From an uncultured Lachnospiraceae bacterium (GTDB taxonomy: Bacteria > Bacillota > Clostridia > Lachnospirales > Lachnospiraceae): a stretch of 26,068 bases of DNA. Of this stretch, positions 1 to 7,078 are shown piece after piece. Positions within the stretch are counted from its first letter, which is position 1, and each line of letters begins with the position of its first letter. Under the pieces are notes generated by a model. It was not told where the DNA came from and searched no databases. It was given only the letters and a program-made list of their open reading frames with translations. The stretch lies in the NCBI GenBank assembly GCA_910588125.1, contig CAJUPI010000045.1:1-26068 (forward strand), read 5' to 3'. The position numbers and the translations under genes are program-made.

Positions 1-54
1 TAGAGCGTCGCATTGGTAGTGCGGAGGTCACGGGTCCGATTCCCGTCAGCAGCT
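1..54 (+). tRNA. tRNA-Thr(GGT), 5' end cut off by window
   Basis: The 3' two thirds of a tRNA. The end of the D arm (GAGC, 3-6) is followed by the anticodon stem TCGCA (8-12) pairing with TGCGG (20-24). The loop TTGGTAG gives anticodon GGT at 15-17. The T arm ACGGG/CCCGT encloses TCCGATT, and the acceptor strand CAGCAGC ends with discriminator T at 54. No CCA is encoded. The 5' acceptor strand lies outside the window. Confidence 0.93.
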
Positions 55-60
55 GTCAGG

Positions 61-95
61 AGTCCTTTGAGGAATCAAAGGACTTTTGTGATTTT
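61..95 (+). terminator. Intrinsic terminator of tRNA-Thr
   Basis: A perfect 10-bp stem (61-70 with 75-84) with a GGAA tetraloop, followed by TTTT and further T-rich sequence. It begins seven bases after the tRNA 3' end. Confidence 0.92.
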
Positions 96-164
96 ATGGA
101 AAATAGAGGTATTGGCGATAAGGTCTGAGCTGGTTTTGGAAAAGGATAAAGAAAAGAGGACGAG

Positions 165-416
165 ATGGGGAATAAAAATTTCTGGATTTTGTTGATCCTT
201 TTACTGACCGGAATTGTTCTGGGGGGTTTTCTGGGCAGCCTGGCAGATGGCATCTCCTGGCTTTCCTGGTTGAATTTTGGACAGTCGTTCGGGCTGGACA
301 GTCCGCTGGTTTTAAATTTGGGGATACTGGTGATCACTTTTGGCCTGTCGATTAAGATTACGCTGGCAAGTATGATTGGCGTGGCAGTGGCGTTGCTGGT
401 ATACCGGTACATATGA
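165..416 (+). CDS. DUF4321 family small membrane protein
   Basis: 83 residues with three hydrophobic segments (about 5-27, 47-62 and 64-81). The segment TGIVLGGFLGSLADG resembles DUF4321 proteins, which are short membrane proteins of Clostridia with no known biochemical role. The start ATG follows AGAGGACGAG, a usable ribosome binding site. It stands between the tRNA terminator and the purine permease and reads in the same direction. Family assignment is from memory of the sequence pattern. Confidence 0.8.
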   Translation: MGNKNFWILLILLLTGIVLGGFLGSLADGISWLSWLNFGQSFGLDSPLVLNLGILVITFGLSIKITLASMIGVAVALLVYRYI

Positions 417-518
417 TGGGTGCAGGGATGCAGCATAAAGAGGAAGTGTCCGTTTCACTATGCGGGATCCATGTATACATAAAGAAAACATAAGTTATGA
501 ACAAAAGGGGGAAATTTC

Positions 519-1892
519 ATGAGTCTGGAAAAAATGTTTCATCTGAAGGAAAACCATACGGATGTAAAGACTGAGATTCTGGCCGGTATCACGACGTTTA
601 TGACAATGGCGTATATTTTGGCAGTCAATCCGAATATCTTAAGCGCAACGGGGATGGACAGCGGAGCTATATTTACAGCTACGGCGCTGGCATCGATGAT
701 AGCGACGCTTTTGATGGCGCTTTTTGCCAACTATCCGTTTGTACTGGCGCCGGGGATGGGTCTGAATGCCTATTTTGCATATACGGTAGTGTTGCAGATG
801 GGTTATTCCTGGCAGACGGCTTTGGCGGCGGTGTTCATTGAAGGCGTTATTTTTGTTATTCTTTCTCTGACCAATGTGCGGGAAGCGATTTTTAATGCGA
901 TCCCCATGAATTTAAAACATGCGGTGTCTGTGGGAATCGGGATTTTTATTGCCTTTATCGGTATGCAGAATGCCAAGATCGTGGTAGACAGCGCCACGTT
1001 GGTCTCTCTTTATTCTTTTAAAGGTTCTGTGGAGGCAGGGAGCTTTTTTAGTGAGGGCATCACTGTGCTGTTGGCATTAGTCGGAATTCTGCTGACCGGG
1101 ATTCTTTTGATAAAAAAGGTAAAGGGCAATATTCTCTGGGGAATCCTGATTACCTGGATTTTGGGGATTTTATGCCAGATAACAGGGCTTTATCAAGTGA
1201 ATCCGGAGCTTGGCTGTTATAGCTTGCTGCCTGATTTTTCCGGCGGGGTTTCAGTTCCGAGCCTGGCGCCCACTTTGATGCAGTTGGATTTTAAGGGAAT
1301 TCTGACATTAGATTTTTTTGTTGTGATGTTTGCATTTTTATTTGTCGATTTGTTTGATACTCTGGGAACTTTGATCGGCGTGGCTTCTAAAGCGGATATG
1401 TTGGACAGGGAAGGAAAGCTTCCCCGGATTCGCGGGGCTTTGCTGGCAGATGCCATAGGTACTTCCGTAGGGGCGGTACTGGGAACTTCGACTACCACGA
1501 CATTTGTGGAGAGTGCTTCTGGGGTGGCAGAAGGCGGAAGAACCGGCCTTACGGCTGTTACGGCTGCCGTCCTGTTTGGGCTTTCCCTGTTTTTGTCTCC
1601 GATTTTCCTGGCCATTCCGTCCTTTGCTACGGCTCCGGCGCTGGTGATTGTAGGCTTCTTGATGATGACCTCCATTACCAAAATTGATTTTGCAGATTAT
1701 ACAGAGGCGATTCCTGCATATATTGCGATTATTGCCATGCCGTTTATGTACAGTATTTCCGAAGGGATTGCGATGGGAGTGATTTCTTATGTGGTGGTGA
1801 ATCTGGTATCCGGAAATGGCTCCAAAAAGAGGATCAGCCCGTTGATGTATGTATTGGCATTGCTGTTTGTGGTGAAATATATTATGCTATAA
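519..1892 (+). CDS. NCS2 family adenine/guanine/hypoxanthine permease (AzgA/PbuG type)
   Basis: 457 residues, the usual length for the AzgA branch of nucleobase:cation symporters, which import adenine, guanine or hypoxanthine across the cytoplasmic membrane. Typical signatures are the N-terminal AGITTFMTMAYILAVNP, the early loop NYPFVLAPGMGLNAYFAYTV, FVDLFDTLGTLIGV around the middle, and ALLADAIGTSVGAVLGTST, which is close to the family's substrate-site region. About 12-14 hydrophobic segments are visible. The start follows AAAAGGGGGAAATTTC. No purine riboswitch is recognisable in the 100 bases upstream, which is notable because this gene class often carries one. The exact substrate cannot be told from sequence. 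Confidence 0.95.
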   Translation: MSLEKMFHLKENHTDVKTEILAGITTFMTMAYILAVNPNILSATGMDSGAIFTATALASMIATLLMALFANYPFVLAPGMGLNAYFAYTVVLQMGYSWQTALAAVFIEGVIFVILSLTNVREAIFNAIPMNLKHAVSVGIGIFIAFIGMQNAKIVVDSATLVSLYSFKGSVEAGSFFSEGITVLLALVGILLTGILLIKKVKGNILWGILITWILGILCQITGLYQVNPELGCYSLLPDFSGGVSVPSLAPTLMQLDFKGILTLDFFVVMFAFLFVDLFDTLGTLIGVASKADMLDREGKLPRIRGALLADAIGTSVGAVLGTSTTTTFVESASGVAEGGRTGLTAVTAAVLFGLSLFLSPIFLAIPSFATAPALVIVGFLMMTSITKIDFADYTEAIPAYIAIIAMPFMYSISEGIAMGVISYVVVNLVSGNGSKKRISPLMYVLALLFVVKYIML

Positions 1893-1923
1893 TTGAAACA
1901 TGAAGCATGTGAGAAAATATCCA

Positions 1924-1952
1924 TTGCCATAAAATGAGAATTATGATATAGT
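1924..1952 (+). promoter_or_regulatory. Sigma-A-like promoter for MATE-1 leader
   Basis: TTGCCA (1924-1929), 17-base spacer, TATAGT (1947-1952). Predicted transcription start is near 1959, giving a leader of about 155 bases before the MATE start codon. Confidence 0.75.
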
Positions 1953-1958
1953 AGTGGC

Positions 1959-2113
1959 AGCTCAGGCAGGTCTGCGCGTTTATCGTGCTAACCGGGTGAA
2001 GGAACAATGGCATATAGTATGTAATGCGGCTGGGGAACCGGCCGCATTTGTTACATTGCAAATGGCCTTTTTGCTATGGCTGAATAATATCATAAATGCA
2101 GAGGTGAAAGGAA
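1959..2113 (+). promoter_or_regulatory. Candidate transcription attenuator with short leader ORF upstream of MATE-1
   Basis: Two mutually exclusive hairpins can be drawn. An antiterminator-like hairpin pairs AATGCGGCTGG (2023-2033) with CCGGCCGCATT (2038-2048) around GGAA. A terminator pairs GGC (2040-2042) and CATTTG (2045-2050) with CAAATG (2059-2064) and GCC (2065-2067), with a CG bulge, followed by five T (2068-2072). They share 2040-2048, so only one can form. A five-codon ORF (ATG at 2007, peptide MAYSM) preceded by GGGTGA ends with TAA at 2022-2024, on the first bases of the antiterminator arm. This arrangement suits ribosome-position-dependent attenuation. I recognise no known riboswitch class in 1959-2020. 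Confidence 0.55.
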
Positions 2114-3490
2114 ATGGAGTTACGGAAGAAATCCAAAACAGCGTATGAATTGGATATGTGCAGCGGACCTCTTTTTTCAAAACTGGTGGTGTTTGCGGTG
2201 CCGCTGATGTTATCCGGGATTTTACAGCTGCTGTTCAATGCGGCGGATATCATTGTGGTAGGACGCTATGCAGGGAGTGAATCTCTGGCGGCAGTAGGTT
2301 CTACCAGTTCACTGATCAATTTGCTGGTCAATGTATTTATCGGGCTTTCGGTGGGAGCTAATGTACTGGTGGCACAATATTTCGGAGCACATAGGATGAA
2401 GGATTTGGAAGAGACGGTACACACGGCAATGATGCTGGCAGTGATTGGCGGTATCGTGTTGATTGCCGTGGGTACTTTGCTGGCTGCCCCATTGCTGGAG
2501 CTTATGGGAACGCCGGAGGATGTCTTGCCGCTGTCAGTGCTCTATATGCAGATCTTTTTTGTGGGAATGCCAGCGACGTTGGCTTATAATTTTGGAAGTG
2601 CCGTTTTGCGGGCAGTAGGTGATACCCGGAGACCCCTTTACTATCTTTTGCTGGCCGGGATAGTCAATGTGATTTTGAATCTTTTCTTTGTAATTCAGCT
2701 TCATCTGGGAGTAGCCGGGGTAGCCTTGGCTACCGTGTTGTCCCAGTGCATTTCAGCAGCACTGATTATCCGCTGCCTGGCCACTTCCGATTCGCCGTAT
2801 CGCTTGCGCCTGAGCGGTCTCAAACTGGTAAGGGGCAAGGTAGCTGCGATTGCCAGAATCGGCCTTCCAGCCGGACTGCAGGGGGCGATTTTTTCAATCT
2901 CCAATGTTCTGATTCAGTCGTCAGTCAATTCTTTTGGTTCTGTGGCGATGGCAGGCAATACGGCGGCTTCCAATATTGAAGGCTTTGTCTATACGTCGAT
3001 GAACGCGGTATATCAGACGGCATTGAGCTTTACCAGCCAGAATTACGGGGCAAAAAACTTCAAGAGAATGACAAGGATTGAGTGGTATTGTCAGGGGTTG
3101 GTGATTCTGATCGGCCTGGTGATGGGAATTGGCGGAGTACTTTTGGGGACACAGCTGTTGGGGATCTATTCGTCCGATGCGCGGGTGATTGAGTATGGGA
3201 TCAACCGTCTGCGCCTGGTGTGCGGACCTTATTTCTTGTGCGGGATGATGGAGGTTATGGTAGGGGCTTTGCGGGGAGTCGGCTGTTCCTTACTGCCAAT
3301 GTTTGTATCTTTGACGGGCGCCTGTGCATTTCGTGTGGTATGGATTTTCACAGTATTTGCTGTGAGCCGTACTTTGCAGACTTTGTATATTTCGTATCCC
3401 GTATCCTGGGCAATTACATTTTTGGCACATACGATATGTTATGTGGCGGTTCGGCGGCAAATAGCAAAAAAGGAGGGGGATTCGATATGA
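2114..3490 (+). CDS. MATE family efflux transporter (MATE-1)
   Basis: 458 residues with about 12 transmembrane segments in two homologous halves, the standard layout of MATE (MatE, PF01554) cation/drug antiporters. The N-terminal half has PLFSKLVVFAVPLMLSGILQ and FNAADIIVVGRYAGSESLAAVG. The second half begins near LVRGKVAAIARIGLPAGLQG and contains FTSQNYGAKNFKRM. These proteins export cationic compounds driven by Na+ or H+; the substrate is unknown here. The ATG follows AGGTGAAAGGAA. It is preceded by an attenuator-like leader, and its TGA overlaps the ATG of the next gene (ATGA), so the two are probably translationally coupled. Confidence 0.95.
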   Translation: MELRKKSKTAYELDMCSGPLFSKLVVFAVPLMLSGILQLLFNAADIIVVGRYAGSESLAAVGSTSSLINLLVNVFIGLSVGANVLVAQYFGAHRMKDLEETVHTAMMLAVIGGIVLIAVGTLLAAPLLELMGTPEDVLPLSVLYMQIFFVGMPATLAYNFGSAVLRAVGDTRRPLYYLLLAGIVNVILNLFFVIQLHLGVAGVALATVLSQCISAALIIRCLATSDSPYRLRLSGLKLVRGKVAAIARIGLPAGLQGAIFSISNVLIQSSVNSFGSVAMAGNTAASNIEGFVYTSMNAVYQTALSFTSQNYGAKNFKRMTRIEWYCQGLVILIGLVMGIGGVLLGTQLLGIYSSDARVIEYGINRLRLVCGPYFLCGMMEVMVGALRGVGCSLLPMFVSLTGACAFRVVWIFTVFAVSRTLQTLYISYPVSWAITFLAHTICYVAVRRQIAKKEGDSI

Positions 3491-3924
3491 AATTTAAGGA
3501 AAAGTGTATGCAGGAACTGGACGAAGGGGGATTGTTTGAAGATTCCGGCCATCGGACGCGTTTTAAGGAGCTTTTGGATTGTTATGGGGATTATCCGTTT
3601 TTCAGTAAAGGATTATGCAAATGTATGTATTTGTCCGCATGGGATGAGGAGCATTTTGCGATGATGTTGGGCATCCTGACAGAACTGACTTTAGGAAAAG
3701 AAAAGGATACTATGGAGATGCGGCTGCAGGGAGAGCAGATGGCCAGGGAGTATATGGCGGAGGAGAAGATAGGCGGAGATACCTATGTACTTCAGATGTC
3801 CAATGCTTTTTTGGATAACCGTGAATTTCATATGGCGGAAGGAGCCAAAATAGAGCCGGAATATGAATATATCCTCCGGCGGGGGCTGGCAGCGGCGGAG
3901 CGGATAGAGAGAGCCGCCACATGA
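3487..3924 (+). CDS. Protein of unknown function, coupled to MATE-1
   Basis: 145 residues starting at ATG 3487, which overlaps the MATE-1 stop by four bases and is preceded by AAAGGAGGGGG. The reading frame is open further upstream inside the MATE gene, but that part is a shadow. The protein is soluble, probably helical, acidic and Met/Glu-rich, with cysteines near the N-terminal half (KCMQ, LDCYGDYPF, GLCKCMY) and a charged C terminus. I do not recognise a family. The tight overlap suggests that it is made together with the transporter. Confidence 0.8.
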   Translation: MKFKEKCMQELDEGGLFEDSGHRTRFKELLDCYGDYPFFSKGLCKCMYLSAWDEEHFAMMLGILTELTLGKEKDTMEMRLQGEQMAREYMAEEKIGGDTYVLQMSNAFLDNREFHMAEGAKIEPEYEYILRRGLAAAERIERAAT

Positions 3925-3953
3925 GGAACCTGGCTTTACTTTACGCATCCCCC

Positions 3954-3978
3954 GGAGGGTTCATAGTACCCCCCTTTT
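3954..3978 (+). terminator. Probable terminator after the MATE-1 operon
   Basis: GGAGGGT (3954-3960) can pair with ACCCCCC (3968-3974) with one A/C mismatch, followed by TTTTATT. It lies 30 bases after the preceding stop codon, between convergent genes, and overlaps the larger inverted repeat at 3960-4021. Confidence 0.5.
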
Positions 3979-4021
3979 ATTCATAGTGGTGCCGGGAAAG
4001 CGGCATGGGGGGGACTATGAA
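3960..4021. repeat. Inverted repeat with C6/G7 tracts between convergent genes
   Basis: TTCATAGT plus ACCCCCC (3960-3974) is the reverse complement, at 14 of 15 positions, of GGGGGGGACTATGAA (4007-4021). The loop holds a further TTCATAGT (3980-3987) and a small hairpin TGCCG/CGGCA (3990-4005). The right arm overlaps the stop codon of the minus-strand membrane protein gene. It probably contributes to bidirectional termination. Confidence 0.7.
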
Positions 4022-4698
4022 AGTATCGAATCCTCATGGTCAATGCGGATAGCGCGAAGAATCCGGTGGATAATGGCGGCTCCGGCAAGGAGAGTCAGCA
4101 GATAGAGTAGATTAGCGGGTTGAATGCCCAGATGCAGGGCCAGGCTATGAAAAACCGGTTGGGAGCTGGGCGTGTAAGGAGAGATGTAGAACATATCGGC
4201 TCTTCCATGGCCGGGCGCCCATACATTAATGATCGTGGCAATGCAGCAAGAGAGGGCAAAGCAAGGAATCGTGTCTAAAAATCCACGGCGGCTGAGGTCA
4301 GAGCGGCCGTTGATGTAGATCAGCAGGCCAATCAGGATCAGCAGGCAATGCCACAGATAACCATGAAGAGTAAGAGTCCAGTGAATATGGCAAAAACCAT
4401 CCGGTATAATCAGCGCGGCTATGCCACCCATCAGGCTATAATCCTGCATAAAGGTGTAGAGGGCGGTTTTTGTACGTCCGGAGGGTAGAAAAGGAATCAT
4501 CAGGCACAGATACATGGGCAGGCTGCAGAGCTGAAAAGGGAAAAACCACCAGTCATAGCTCTGATGATTGATTCTATAAAAAAGAAATAATTGCTTGTAT
4601 AATTCCGTGACGGCCAGAAGGATGCCGCTTAGAAACAGGATATGGCTGGTCGCCGTCTCCGGCAGGTCACGAAGTTGTGTAAAAATAGTTTTCTTCAT
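4015..4698 (-). CDS. YwaF/TIGR02206 family integral membrane protein
   Basis: 227 residues from the ATG at 4698, with about six to seven hydrophobic segments. Family-like features are the WWFFPFQLCSLPMYLCLM segment after the first membrane helix, DYSLMGGIAALIIPDG, and the HWTLTLHGYLWHCLLI region rich in His and Trp. Its function is unknown. A start six codons upstream (4716) is unlikely, because its ATG overlaps the -10 element TATACT. From the promoter the predicted transcript starts at or within a base or two of ATG 4698 and there is no Shine-Dalgarno sequence, so the mRNA may be leaderless. It is divergent from the GNAT gene. Confidence 0.85.
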   Translation of the reverse strand: MKKTIFTQLRDLPETATSHILFLSGILLAVTELYKQLFLFYRINHQSYDWWFFPFQLCSLPMYLCLMIPFLPSGRTKTALYTFMQDYSLMGGIAALIIPDGFCHIHWTLTLHGYLWHCLLILIGLLIYINGRSDLSRRGFLDTIPCFALSCCIATIINVWAPGHGRADMFYISPYTPSSQPVFHSLALHLGIQPANLLYLLTLLAGAAIIHRILRAIRIDHEDSILS

Positions 4699-4706
4699 AA
4701 TAAGAT

Positions 4707-4735
4707 AGTATACCATTATTTAAGAAAAAGAACAA
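4707..4735 (-). promoter_or_regulatory. Promoter of the YwaF-like gene
   Basis: On the minus strand, TTGTTC (4735-4730), 17-base spacer, TATACT (4712-4707). Only eight bases separate the -10 element from the ATG at 4698, so transcription should begin essentially at the start codon. Confidence 0.75.
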
Positions 4736-4753
4736 GGAAGGACAGAAAATAGC

Positions 4754-5338
4754 ATGGAAAACCAAAAACAGAGGCTTCGGGAGCTGGAGGTCGGGGAGAT
4801 AGCAGAGGTTTATGAAAAACAGATGAAAAGAGATTTTCCGAAAAGTGAATTAAAGCCTCTGGCAGCAATCCTCTATATGTGGGAGAAAGGAAGCTATGAC
4901 TGTCTGGGGTTTTATGAGGAGGATCGGATGACAGCTTATGCATTTTCGGTGAAGGATGTAGAAAAAGAATATCTTTTGCTGGATTATCTGGCTGTCTGTG
5001 AGGAATGCCGGGGAGCTGGCAACGGGAGCCGGTGCTTGAAGGAATTGAGCCGGTTTTACAGAAAACAGAAAGGAATATTGCTGGAATGTGAAAGCCTGGA
5101 GAGTACAAAGAGCACATCAGAGATAGAGTTAAGAACCCGGAGGATTCGTTTCTATGAAAGAAACGGCTGTGTGCGCTCCGGAGTGTGCTCCCGGGTGTTT
5201 GGCGTGGATTTTGAGATTTTGTATTTGCCTTTGCTGGAGAGGGATGCACATGTGGCTGATGAGCTGGAACGGCTGTACCGTCTGATGCTGCCGGAGGACA
5301 AGTATGAAAGATGGGTCCGCATCTGGGACAAGGAGTAG
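4754..5338 (+). CDS. GNAT family N-acetyltransferase
   Basis: 194 residues. The Gcn5-type acetyl-CoA-binding motif A is visible in LLLDYLAVCEECRGAGNGSR (beta strand followed by the R-G-A-G-N-G-S pyrophosphate loop), with a later IRFYERNGCVRSG segment typical of motif B. Cytoplasmic; it transfers an acetyl group to an unknown amine. The spacing from AAGGAAGGACAG to the ATG is longer than usual. The gene is divergent from the YwaF-like gene and has no obvious functional partner. Confidence 0.85.
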   Translation: MENQKQRLRELEVGEIAEVYEKQMKRDFPKSELKPLAAILYMWEKGSYDCLGFYEEDRMTAYAFSVKDVEKEYLLLDYLAVCEECRGAGNGSRCLKELSRFYRKQKGILLECESLESTKSTSEIELRTRRIRFYERNGCVRSGVCSRVFGVDFEILYLPLLERDAHVADELERLYRLMLPEDKYERWVRIWDKE

Positions 5339-5357
5339 GAAAGCCGGGAATTAGGGC

Positions 5358-5386
5358 TTGTCAGAAGCAATGTGTTTCGCTATAAT
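5358..5386 (+). promoter_or_regulatory. Strong promoter for the 5479-8467 operon
   Basis: TTGTCA (5358-5363), 17-base spacer, TATAAT (5381-5386), close to consensus. Predicted start is near 5393, giving a leader of about 85 bases. Confidence 0.85.
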
Positions 5387-5443
5387 AAAAAGCGGAACCC
5401 TCGTTCTTAAGATGCTTTGGTGAAGAGAAGGAGGGATAGAAGC

Positions 5444-5482
5444 TTGAGTACTAAGGCAGATAATGCCGGAGGGATATTATGA
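5444..5482 (+). other. Possible 12-codon leader ORF overlapping the next start
   Basis: AAGGAGGG (5428-5435) precedes a TTG at 5444 with about eight to nine bases spacing. The frame encodes MSTKADNAGGIL and stops at TGA 5480-5482, sharing bases with ATG 5479 in an ATGA overlap. This would couple the peptide to the downstream gene. It rests only on the ribosome site and the stop/start overlap. Confidence 0.35.
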
Positions 5483-6123
5483 TACGTTTGGAACGGACCA
5501 GTGTGATGAATCTGGAGAATGCGATGCGGGGAGCCAGGAACCCGATGAACAGCTGGAACCGGATGGACAGTGGCTATGATGAGGAAGGCAGATATGTGCT
5601 GGGCCCGAATGACCTGGATCTGGCAGGGAGGCTGCGGAGAGCCGGGAGTGATCATCGGAAATTTATCCGGCAGATTTTTGTGTCCGTGGATATTACGGCT
5701 CCTTTGTATTGGTGGAAGGAGTATGACACTTATAAAGTGGCGACGGTAGCCAACTCTACCAGCACGATGCACCGGATTCACAGGAAGGCGTTTGAGATGG
5801 CAGATTTTAGCTGTGATCGGATGACGGATGGGACGCGGGAGTTTATGAAGACGGTGGTGGCGAGATTGGAGCAGATCCGGCTGCGATACCTGGAGACGAA
5901 GAATCGGCAGGACTGGTATGATTTGATTCAGCTTTTGCCATCCAGCTATAATCAGATGCGGACCTGTACGCTGAATTATGAGACATTGGTTAATATTTAT
6001 TATGCCAGAAGAAATCATAAGCTGGAGGAATGGCATAAGTTTTGTGATTGGGTTGAGACGTTGCCTTATGCCAGAGAACTGATTCTTGGCGAGGACGACG
6101 GCACTGGAATGGTTACGAAATGA
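5479..6123 (+). CDS. Conserved protein of unknown function, weakly ThyX-like
   Basis: 214 residues. The core HRKFIRQIFVSVDITAPLYW, followed by WKEYDTYKVATVANSTSTMH, has the layout of the flavin-dependent thymidylate synthase (ThyX) heart: helix with His/Arg, then apolar-Trp-Trp, then a [N/S]-rich loop before S-T-S-T-M-H. It lacks the canonical RHR motif, so it should not be called ThyX. I recall similar hypothetical proteins in Clostridia and phages, but their function is unknown to me. GGAGGG precedes the ATG. The stop is 22 bases before nfnA, so it shares an operon with nfnA and nfnB, which suggests, without showing, a redox or nucleotide-linked role. Confidence 0.85.
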   Translation: MIRLERTSVMNLENAMRGARNPMNSWNRMDSGYDEEGRYVLGPNDLDLAGRLRRAGSDHRKFIRQIFVSVDITAPLYWWKEYDTYKVATVANSTSTMHRIHRKAFEMADFSCDRMTDGTREFMKTVVARLEQIRLRYLETKNRQDWYDLIQLLPSSYNQMRTCTLNYETLVNIYYARRNHKLEEWHKFCDWVETLPYARELILGEDDGTGMVTK

Positions 6124-6145
6124 TACGGAAAGCAGGAGGGCAGAA

Positions 6146-7027
6146 ATGTACCGGATTTTAAGAACTGAGAAGCTGGCGGAAAAGATTTTTTTGATGGAGG
6201 TTGAGGCGCCACGGGTGGCGAAGTCTTGTCAGCCCGGAGAGTTTATTATTGTAAAAATGGATGATAAGGGGGAGCGGATACCCCTGACTATTTGTGATTA
6301 TAACAGGGAAGCAGGAACTGTGACAATCGTTTTTCAGATAGTGGGGGCTTCTACACAGCGAATGGCGGAGCTGAAAGCAGGAGAAGCTTTTCAGGATTTT
6401 GTAGGTCCTTTAGGGCAGCCGTCCGAGTTTGTAAAGGAAGACTTCCAGAAAGTGAAGGCCAGGAAGTATCTGTTTGTAGCCGGCGGGGTCGGCACGGCTC
6501 CGGTATATCCGCAGGTGAAGTGGATGCGGGAGCATGGTATGGATGTAGATGTGATTGTAGGCGCTAAGACGAAGGATTTGCTGATTCTGGAAGAAGAGAT
6601 GAAGGCGATGGCCGGAAACCTGTACATAACAACCGATGATGGCTCCTATGGCCGAAAGGGTATGGTGACGGAAGTGATTCGGGATCTGGTGGAGAATCAG
6701 GGGCAGCGTTATGACATCTGTGTGGCGATTGGACCCATGATTATGATGAAGTTTGTCTGCCTCTTGACGAAGGAACTGGGGCTTCCGACGATTGTCAGTA
6801 TGAACCCGGTGATGGTGGATGGCACTGGAATGTGTGGTGCCTGCCGGCTGAGTGTGGGCGGCGAGGTAAAGTTTGCCTGTGTTGACGGGCCGGAATTTGA
6901 CGGACATTTGGTGGATTTTGATGAAGCGATGAAACGGCAGCAGATTTATAAGACCGAGGAAGGGCGTGCTATGCTGCGCCTTGCAGAAGGCGAGACTCAT
7001 CACGGCGGCTGTGGACATTGTAGCTGA
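6146..7027 (+). CDS. nfnA: Sulfide/dihydroorotate dehydrogenase-like FAD/NAD-binding subunit (NfnA type)
   Basis: 293 residues from ATG 6146, preceded by AGGAGGGCAGAA; an in-frame ATG 20 codons upstream lacks a site. The fold is that of PyrK/ferredoxin-NADP reductase: FAD motif RIPLTICDYN, nucleotide-binding VAGGVGTAPVYPQVKW, and a [2Fe-2S] cluster segment with Cys 230, 233 and 245 (MCGACRLSVGGEVKFACVDG). The C terminus ends in GGCGHCS. With NfnB it forms the electron-bifurcating NADH-dependent reduced ferredoxin:NADP+ oxidoreductase, which makes NADPH from NADH and reduced ferredoxin in anaerobes. nfnB follows after 51 bases. Confidence 0.92.
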   Translation: MYRILRTEKLAEKIFLMEVEAPRVAKSCQPGEFIIVKMDDKGERIPLTICDYNREAGTVTIVFQIVGASTQRMAELKAGEAFQDFVGPLGQPSEFVKEDFQKVKARKYLFVAGGVGTAPVYPQVKWMREHGMDVDVIVGAKTKDLLILEEEMKAMAGNLYITTDDGSYGRKGMVTEVIRDLVENQGQRYDICVAIGPMIMMKFVCLLTKELGLPTIVSMNPVMVDGTGMCGACRLSVGGEVKFACVDGPEFDGHLVDFDEAMKRQQIYKTEEGRAMLRLAEGETHHGGCGHCS

Positions 7028-7078
7028 ACAGGGAAATCGCAATGAAGATGAGTGAATAGGCGACGGAGGAAAGCGATC

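Noticed and set aside
417..518. Purine riboswitch before the nucleobase permease
   Set aside because: The conserved TATAATCC-type loops and three-way junction are not present.
1959..2022. Known riboswitch or SRP RNA before MATE-1
   Set aside because: GTGCTAACCGGGTGAAGGAA partly resembles the bacterial SRP RNA tip, but the conserved GGTC..GGAAGCAG core is missing, and no TPP, FMN, guanidine, THF or SAM consensus fits.
3220..3486. Upstream open extension of the 3487 gene inside MATE-1
   Set aside because: It has no ribosome site and lies wholly in another frame of a clear transporter gene; the ATGA overlap with AAAGGAGGGGG marks 3487 as the start.
5407..6036. 209-codon minus-strand frame opposite the 5479 gene
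   Set aside because: It has the composition of an antisense shadow and no ribosome site; the plus-strand protein is patterned and sits in an operon.
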